Assembly (NCBI GenBank): GCA_030040815.1
Contig: JASHSZ010000141.1
Coordinates: 1 to 6,527, forward strand
From: Streptosporangiaceae bacterium
GTDB taxonomy: Bacteria; Actinomycetota; Actinomycetes; Streptosporangiales; Streptosporangiaceae
Length of the DNA: 6,527 bases
Direction of reading: 5' to 3'
Part shown: in pieces, positions 1 through 4,221 of the stretch
Layout of the letters: every line of letters begins with the position of its first letter
Position numbering within the stretch: position 1 is the first letter of the stretch
Notes under the pieces: generated by a model
Databases searched by the model: none
What the model was told of the DNA's origin: nothing
Seen by the model: only the letters and a program-made list of their open reading frames with translations
Program-made: the position numbers and the translations under genes

Positions 1-1329
1 GTCGATGCCGAGCTCCAGGCTCGAGGTCGCGACCACCGCGGGCAGCGTGCCAGCCTTGAGCGCTTCCTCGATCTGGGCGCGTTCCCGCCGTGACACCGAG
101 CCGTGATGCGCGCGGGCGACCACCGGCGGAGCGCCAGCGGCCGCGCCGGCCTCGCCCATGAGCTCAGCGGGCGGGCGGTCGCCCGCGTCCCGAACGATCA
201 GGGAACGCGGCTCGTAGTAGTCGGGCCCGTCTTGCCCGGCCGCGGCCGCTCGCTCCGCCGCCAGGTCGTTGAGCCGCGCGCATAGTCGCTCCGCCAGCCG
301 CCGCGAGTTGGCGAACACGATCGTTGACCGGTGGCTCTGGATCAGGTCGAGGACGCGCTCCTCCACGTGTGGCCAGATCGAGTGCTGCCGCGTCGGGTCG
401 CTGTCCGGCTCGGACACCCGGCCCGGTGGCCGGAACTCGTCGTCGGCCTGTTGCGGCGCGCTGCCTGGCGTCGCCGCGCTGACGACCCGGCCGTCGGCCA
501 TGGGCACCCGCACCGGCCGCGGCTGCCGCGCGGCTGCTGCTGTCTGCAGGTCGGCCATGTCCTCGACCGGCACGACGATCTGCAGATCCAGCCGCTTCTG
601 GCTGGGCGGCGCCACGATGGTGACCGGCCGCGCGCCGGCGAGGAACGTCGCGACCTCCTCCGGCGGCCGGACCGTGGCTGACAGGCCGATGCGCTGGGCT
701 GGCTGCATCGGGGACCCGGCGGCCGCGGCGAGCGAGCCGCGAAGCACCTCGAGCCGCTCGAGCGAGAGCGCCAGGTGCGCGCCGCGCTTGCCGCCCGCGA
801 GCGCGTGCACCTCGTCGATGATGACCGTCTGCACGCTGCGCAGCCCTTCCCTGGCTTGCGAGGTGAGCATGAGGAACAGCGACTCGGGTGTCGTGATCAG
901 GATGTCCGGCGGCTTGCTGGCCAGCTTGCGGCGCTCGTCGGCGGCGGTGTCACCGGTCCGCACCGCGACCCGGATGTCCGGTTCGGGCAGCCCGAGCCGC
1001 CGGGCCGCATGGGAAACCCCGGCCAGCGGCGAGCGCAGGTTGCGCTCCACGTCCACCGCGAGCGCCTTCAGCGGGGACACGTACAGCACTCGGCAGCGGC
1101 GCTTGGGGTCCGCCGGAACTGGCTCGCTGGCCAGTCGGTCGATCGCCCAGAGGAAAGCGGCCAGTGTCTTGCCCGAGCCGGTCGGCGCGATGACCAGGGT
1201 GTGCTCGGCCCGGCCGATGGCCTCCCAGGCCTGCGCCTGGGCAGCGGTCGGCTCGGCGAATGCCGAATTGAACCACGCCCTGGTCGCCGCGCTGAACGCA
1301 GCGAGCCCGGAAGTCTGGAGGCCAGCCAT
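1..1329 (-). CDS. lhr: Lhr-family ATP-dependent helicase, N-terminal part (runs off the window at position 1)
   Basis: Superfamily 2 helicase of the Lhr (large helicase-related) type, which in characterised members translocates on single-stranded DNA and unwinds DNA or RNA:DNA hybrids in repair. The visible 443 residues cover both RecA-like domains up to motif V. Seen directly: Walker A APTGSGKT with Lys54; the DEVH Walker B box at 172-175; motif III SAT at 217-219; the Lhr-typical SIWPHVEE segment around Trp319; RAHHGS at 406-411; and VATSSLELGID at 433-443, cut by the window edge. Full-length Lhr proteins are about 1,500 residues, so roughly two thirds is missing. A Pro/Ala/Gly-rich linker at about 262-317 separates the RecA domains. 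Start: ATG at 1329 has GGATGGAG a few bases upstream. An in-frame ATG at 1371 would add 14 residues but has a poorer ribosome site. Family assignment is secure; the exact start is less so. Confidence 0.95.
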   Translation of the reverse strand, partial: MAGLQTSGLAAFSAATRAWFNSAFAEPTAAQAQAWEAIGRAEHTLVIAPTGSGKTLAAFLWAIDRLASEPVPADPKRRCRVLYVSPLKALAVDVERNLRSPLAGVSHAARRLGLPEPDIRVAVRTGDTAADERRKLASKPPDILITTPESLFLMLTSQAREGLRSVQTVIIDEVHALAGGKRGAHLALSLERLEVLRGSLAAAAGSPMQPAQRIGLSATVRPPEEVATFLAGARPVTIVAPPSQKRLDLQIVVPVEDMADLQTAAAARQPRPVRVPMADGRVVSAATPGSAPQQADDEFRPPGRVSEPDSDPTRQHSIWPHVEERVLDLIQSHRSTIVFANSRRLAERLCARLNDLAAERAAAAGQDGPDYYEPRSLIVRDAGDRPPAELMGEAGAAAGAPPVVARAHHGSVSRRERAQIEEALKAGTLPAVVATSSLELGID

Positions 1330-1345
1330 GACTCCATCCTGCCCG

Positions 1346-1358
1346 GTGTCGCCGACAC
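1346..1358. repeat. 13-bp palindrome just upstream of the lhr start
   Basis: GTGTCG and CGACAC flank a single central C, a perfect inverted repeat with 6-bp arms lying 16-28 bases upstream of the lhr ATG. This could be an operator-like protein site, or in lhr mRNA a 5-bp hairpin with a 3-base loop next to the ribosome site. It does not resemble the actinobacterial LexA box. A chance origin is possible in GC-rich DNA. Confidence 0.45.
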
Positions 1359-1436
1359 TCGGTCCCTTCATCCCTGCGACAGCGACTGGCCCGCTTGGTG
1401 GAGCGATGAGCCCGCGCCGATGGGTCGCGGAGCGGG

Positions 1437-1460
1437 CGTGCGCCGCCAAAACGGCGTGCG
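1437..1460. repeat. GC-rich inverted repeat (possible hairpin) in the divergent intergenic region
   Basis: CGTGCGCCG and CGGCGTGCG flank the 6-base loop CCAAAA. Read as plus-strand RNA this gives a nine-pair stem with two G-U wobbles and a five-pair perfect core CGCCG/CGGCG. No T-run follows on either strand, so it is not a canonical intrinsic terminator. It lies 108 bases or more upstream of the lhr start and about 120 bases upstream of the DUF1326 gene. Confidence 0.4.
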
Positions 1461-1516
1461 GAGCTTGTGGTCTGGCGCGGTTGAGCCAGCTCGCCCGTGT
1501 TTATCGTCGGCGGTCA

Positions 1517-1545
1517 TTGACAGCATGGCCGTACGGCACTGAAGC
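1517..1545 (+). promoter_or_regulatory. Possible promoter of the DUF1326-DUF2182 operon
   Basis: TTGACA at 1517-1522 is a perfect match to the housekeeping -35 element. With 17-base spacing the -10 position would be TGAAGC at 1540-1545, a poor match to TANNNT. Transcription would begin near 1552, leaving a leader of about 28 bases that includes the strong ribosome site. The weak -10 keeps this tentative. Confidence 0.3.
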
Positions 1546-1565
1546 TTGGCCCACGTGATCATGCC

Positions 1566-1575
1566 AAGGGGAGGG
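1566..1575 (+). promoter_or_regulatory. Strong Shine-Dalgarno site for the DUF1326 gene
   Basis: The purine run AAGGGGAGGG ends four bases before the GTG at 1580. It is the clearest ribosome site in the window and fixes GTG 1580 as the start. The nearby ATG at 1561 is out of frame. Confidence 0.8.
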
Positions 1576-1579
1576 CACT

Positions 1580-2182
1580 GTGGCCTGGCAACTTACCGGA
1601 ACCTACCTGGAGTCTTGCTCGTGTGACACGATCTGCCCGTGCACGTGGTCGGCGCTGACCGCGAAGGCCACGCTTGACCGCTGCCGGGCGCTGCTCGCCT
1701 ACCACGTGGATGCGGGCGACATCGACGACACCGACGTCAGCGGGCTCAGCTTCGCGCTGTTTCTGGACACGCCGCCGGTCATGGCCGAGGGCAACTGGCG
1801 GGTCGGCGTGTTCCTCGACGCGGCCGCCTCCGATGCCCAGGCTGAGCGGCTGGGTGCCGTGCTGGCGGGCCAGCTGGGCGGACCGCCCGCGATGCTCGGC
1901 CCGCTCATCGGCGAGATGCTCGGCATCGAGCGTGTGCCGATCGAGTACACCGATGACGGCCGCCGCCACTATGTACGGGTTGGCGATGCTGCCGAGCTCG
2001 AGGTCACCGACTTCGCGGTGGGGGAGGGCCAGGATCCGGTCCGGCTCGAGAACGTCTTCCATCCTTCGAACACCACCTTGACCGTCGCGCCGGCCACGAC
2101 GGTGGCGCTCTCCACGTTCGGGATCGAGTGGGGCCGCACGGGGCAGAGCGGGTTCAGCGCGCCGTTCTCCTGGTCGGGATGA
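1580..2182 (+). CDS. DUF1326 domain-containing protein
   Basis: A 200-residue protein of the DUF1326 family, whose biochemical function I do not know to be established. The N-terminus shows the family signature: GTYLESCSCDTICPC, with Cys13, Cys15, Cys19 and Cys21, then Cys35 followed by the YHVDAGDIDDTDVSGL segment. Four cysteines as CxC...CPC look suited to metal binding or thiol chemistry (inference). No signal peptide or membrane segment is visible, so a cytoplasmic location is likely. The C-terminal part (about 95-200) is mostly beta-rich and polar, ending in FGIEWGRTGQSGFSAPFSWSG. Start is GTG 1580, with a very strong ribosome site upstream. Its TGA overlaps the ATG of the DUF2182 gene in an ATGA arrangement, indicating one operon and probably coupled translation. 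The two families are, to my knowledge, repeatedly found side by side, which suggests a joint role. Confidence 0.93.
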   Translation: MAWQLTGTYLESCSCDTICPCTWSALTAKATLDRCRALLAYHVDAGDIDDTDVSGLSFALFLDTPPVMAEGNWRVGVFLDAAASDAQAERLGAVLAGQLGGPPAMLGPLIGEMLGIERVPIEYTDDGRRHYVRVGDAAELEVTDFAVGEGQDPVRLENVFHPSNTTLTVAPATTVALSTFGIEWGRTGQSGFSAPFSWSG

Positions 2183-2961
2183 GCGACACGCCGACGCAGC
2201 CGGCCGGCCCGCCGCTGCAGTGGCTCACCAGGCCGCAGACGTCCGCCCTGCTCTTCCTGGCCGCGGCGGCCTGGGCTGCGACGCTGGTGCTCGCTCGCGG
2301 GATGGCCGGCATGACCGGCACGATGGGCTTCGGCATCGGCGCGTTCGTCGCCGTGTGGACACTGATGATGGCGGCGATGATGCTGCCTTCCGTGGCCCCG
2401 ATGGCTTCGCTCTATGCGAGGTCGGTCACGGCCAGCCGGATTATGCGGCTCAGCGGGCTGGTCGTGGGCTACCTGCTGGTCTGGGCGGTAGCAGGAGTGC
2501 CGGCCTACGGCCTCGCCTGGCTGACGAGCTGGCTGGACAGTCACCACCCGACCGCCGCGCACGGGCTAGCCATCGCGATCTTTGCCGGCTGCGGCGTCTA
2601 CCAGCTCACCGGCATCAAGGACCGGTGCCTGGCGCACTGCCGGTCACCGTTCGGGCTGCTGCTGCGGTACGGCTCGTTCCGCGGCCGGACGCGAGACCTG
2701 CGCGTCGGCGCCCACCACGGCGCCTACTGCCTGGGCTGCTGCTGGGCCCTCATGCTGGTGCTGATCGCCGTCGGCGTGATGAACATCCTCGCGATGGTCG
2801 CGCTGGCGGTCGTCATCCTGGTAGAGAAGGTGTCGCCCCGCGGTGAGCTGATCGCCCGGCTGGCCGGCCTCGCCGCGTTCGGCCTGGCAATCGCGACCAT
2901 CTGGCTGCCGGGGCTGGCGCCCGGCCTGCAGGCGCTTCACCCCATGACCATGAGCTCCTGA
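2179..2961 (+). CDS. DUF2182 domain-containing multi-pass membrane protein (predicted metal-binding)
   Basis: A 260-residue integral membrane protein of the DUF2182 family, described generally as predicted metal-binding; no reaction or transported substrate is established that I can name. Hydrophobic segments lie at about 20-40, 50-80, 92-118, 125-145, 183-215 and 226-248. Family hallmarks are visible: WTLMMAAMMLP at 60-70; YQLTGIKDRCLAHCRSP at 141-157, with Cys150 and Cys154; and GAYCLGCCWALM at 181-192, with Cys184, Cys187 and Cys188. Cys138 sits in the preceding membrane segment, and His179 and His180 lie close to the CxxCC motif. Start is ATG 2179, overlapping the stop of the DUF1326 gene by four bases. 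An in-frame upstream start at 2128 would add 17 residues inside the DUF1326 gene and lacks a family-like N-terminus. The tight coupling suggests the soluble DUF1326 protein works with this membrane partner. Confidence 0.92.
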   Translation: MSDTPTQPAGPPLQWLTRPQTSALLFLAAAAWAATLVLARGMAGMTGTMGFGIGAFVAVWTLMMAAMMLPSVAPMASLYARSVTASRIMRLSGLVVGYLLVWAVAGVPAYGLAWLTSWLDSHHPTAAHGLAIAIFAGCGVYQLTGIKDRCLAHCRSPFGLLLRYGSFRGRTRDLRVGAHHGAYCLGCCWALMLVLIAVGVMNILAMVALAVVILVEKVSPRGELIARLAGLAAFGLAIATIWLPGLAPGLQALHPMTMSS

Positions 2962-3030
2962 GCACGCGCGGCTGCCGGTGAGTAGCCTCGAGGTGGTTTG
3001 CCGGGAATCGGTTATGCAACGGGAGCCGCG

Positions 3031-4155
3031 GTGTTTACCCAGATTTGCGGGAAGCTCGGCATCGACGTGCCGATCTTTGCGTTCAGCCACTGCCGGGATG
3101 TCGTCGCCGCCGTCACGAGCGCGGGCGGCTTCGGCGTGCTGGGCGCCACCGCGCACAGCCCGGCCGGGCTGGAGATCGACCTGGCCTGGATCGACGATCG
3201 GGTCGGTGGCAAGCCGTATGGAGTGGACCTGCTGCTGCCGGCCAAGTTCGCCGACATTGCCCGCCCGGCCGGCCAGGGCGAGGGCCCGACCGCGCTGATT
3301 CCGCCAGAGCACCGGGCGTTCGTCGCTGACCTGCTGGATCGGTACGAGGTGCCGCCGCTGCCCGAGCACCTGACCGGCCGCCGTGGGACCCTCAGTGTTT
3401 CCGTCCAGGACGCCGGCCTGCTACTGGACGTGGCGTTCCGGCATCCCATCAAGCTGGTTGCCAGCGCGCTCGGGCCGCCGCCCGCGGAGCTCACCGAGCA
3501 GGCGCACGCGCGGGGCGTCGTCGTCGCCGCGCTGGTGGGGACCGTGGCGCACGCCCGCCGCCAGCAGGCGGCTGGTGTCGACCTGATCGTGGCTCAGGGC
3601 ACCGAGGCGGGCGGCCACACTGGCACCGTCGCGACCATGGTGCTGGTGCCCGAGGTGGTTCGCGCGGTGTCGCCGACTCCGGTGCTCGCGGCGGGCGGCA
3701 TCGTCACCGGGGCACAGATGGCCGCCGCCATCGCGCTCGGCGCCCAGGGTGTCTGGTGCGGCTCGGTGTGGCTCACTACCCAGGAGGCCGAGACCGATCC
3801 GGCCGTACAGCAGAAAATGCTCGCGGCGTCGTCGAGCGACACGGTCCGGTCCCGGTCGCTGACCGGCAAGCCGGCCCGGATGCTGCGCAGCGCATGGACC
3901 GACGAGTGGGAGGCAGCCGCCGCTCCGCCCGCCCTGCAGATGCCGCTGCAGACCATGCTCACCGCGAGCGCCCAGCAGCGCATCAGGCGTTCCTCGTCGC
4001 GGGACGGCAGCGGCGCGCAGCAACTCGCCACGTACTTCGTCGGCCAGGGCGTCGGGCTGCTCGACCGCGTGCGGCCGGCCAGGGAAGTCGTCGCCGCCAT
4101 GATCGAGGAATATCTGGAGGTGGCGGGCCGCTTCGCTGCCCAGCTCCGCGACTGA
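3031..4155 (+). CDS. Nitronate monooxygenase-like FMN-dependent oxidoreductase
   Basis: A 374-residue TIM-barrel flavoprotein of the nitronate monooxygenase / 2-nitropropane dioxygenase family, whose known members oxidise alkyl nitronates using FMN and oxygen. Visible motifs, counted from GTG 3031: GKLGIDVPIFAFSHCRDV near the N-terminus; AQGTEAGGHTG at 188-198, with His196 in the position of the family's catalytic histidine; AAGGIVTG at 220-227 and GAQGVWCGS at 237-245, matching the phosphate/FMN-binding end of the barrel. The C-terminal FVGQGVGLLDRVRPAREVV is typical of an actinobacterial subgroup. Oddity: the usual Ala-Pro-Met after the first strand is replaced by Ala-Phe-Ser-His-Cys, so the true substrate may not be a nitronate. 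GTG 3031 is preferred because GGGAG lies five bases upstream. TTG 2998 would add 11 residues and has its purine run too close. The gene sits 69 bases after DUF2182, so it may be a separate transcription unit. Confidence 0.9.
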   Translation: MFTQICGKLGIDVPIFAFSHCRDVVAAVTSAGGFGVLGATAHSPAGLEIDLAWIDDRVGGKPYGVDLLLPAKFADIARPAGQGEGPTALIPPEHRAFVADLLDRYEVPPLPEHLTGRRGTLSVSVQDAGLLLDVAFRHPIKLVASALGPPPAELTEQAHARGVVVAALVGTVAHARRQQAAGVDLIVAQGTEAGGHTGTVATMVLVPEVVRAVSPTPVLAAGGIVTGAQMAAAIALGAQGVWCGSVWLTTQEAETDPAVQQKMLAASSSDTVRSRSLTGKPARMLRSAWTDEWEAAAAPPALQMPLQTMLTASAQQRIRRSSSRDGSGAQQLATYFVGQGVGLLDRVRPAREVVAAMIEEYLEVAGRFAAQLRD

Positions 4156-4206
4156 CTGTTGATGCCACCCCGGCGCAGACTGATCCGATGCCCTGACCGC
4201 GCTTCC

Positions 4207-4221
4207 TAAACTGACGGGGTG
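4207..4221 (+). promoter_or_regulatory. Possible leaderless promoter (-10 box) of the BTAD regulator gene
   Basis: TAAACT at 4207-4212 fits the actinobacterial -10 consensus TANNNT and ends six bases before the GTG at 4219, the spacing expected if transcription starts on the GTG itself. There is no convincing ribosome site, and the TAA inside the box is an in-frame stop, so translation cannot start further upstream. No clear -35 is seen; TGATCC or TCCGAT lie at the right distance but match poorly. Confidence 0.45.

Noticed and set aside
269..1558. 429-codon open frame on the plus strand across the lhr region
   Set aside because: Its translation is a Ser/Arg/Ala-rich mixture with no family motifs, and it is antisense to the clearly recognisable helicase. 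Long antisense frames are common at this GC content.
1368..1562. Possible 64-residue gene on the minus strand in the divergent gap
   Set aside because: No good ribosome site, no family resemblance, and it covers the hairpin and putative promoter of the plus-strand operon.
2128..2178. Upstream in-frame start for the DUF2182 protein
   Set aside because: It would add 17 polar residues inside the DUF1326 gene; the ATGA overlap at 2179 is the natural start.
2986..2993. CCTCGAGG 8-bp palindrome after DUF2182
   Set aside because: Too short to act as a terminator, with no T-run; expected by chance in GC-rich DNA.
2998..3030. TTG start for the oxidoreductase
   Set aside because: The purine run GAGGTGG leaves only one base before the TTG, whereas GTG 3031 has GGGAG at good spacing and begins just before the conserved barrel strand.
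4156..4206. Terminator between the oxidoreductase and the regulator
   Set aside because: I found no stable inverted repeat followed by a T-rich stretch in this gap.
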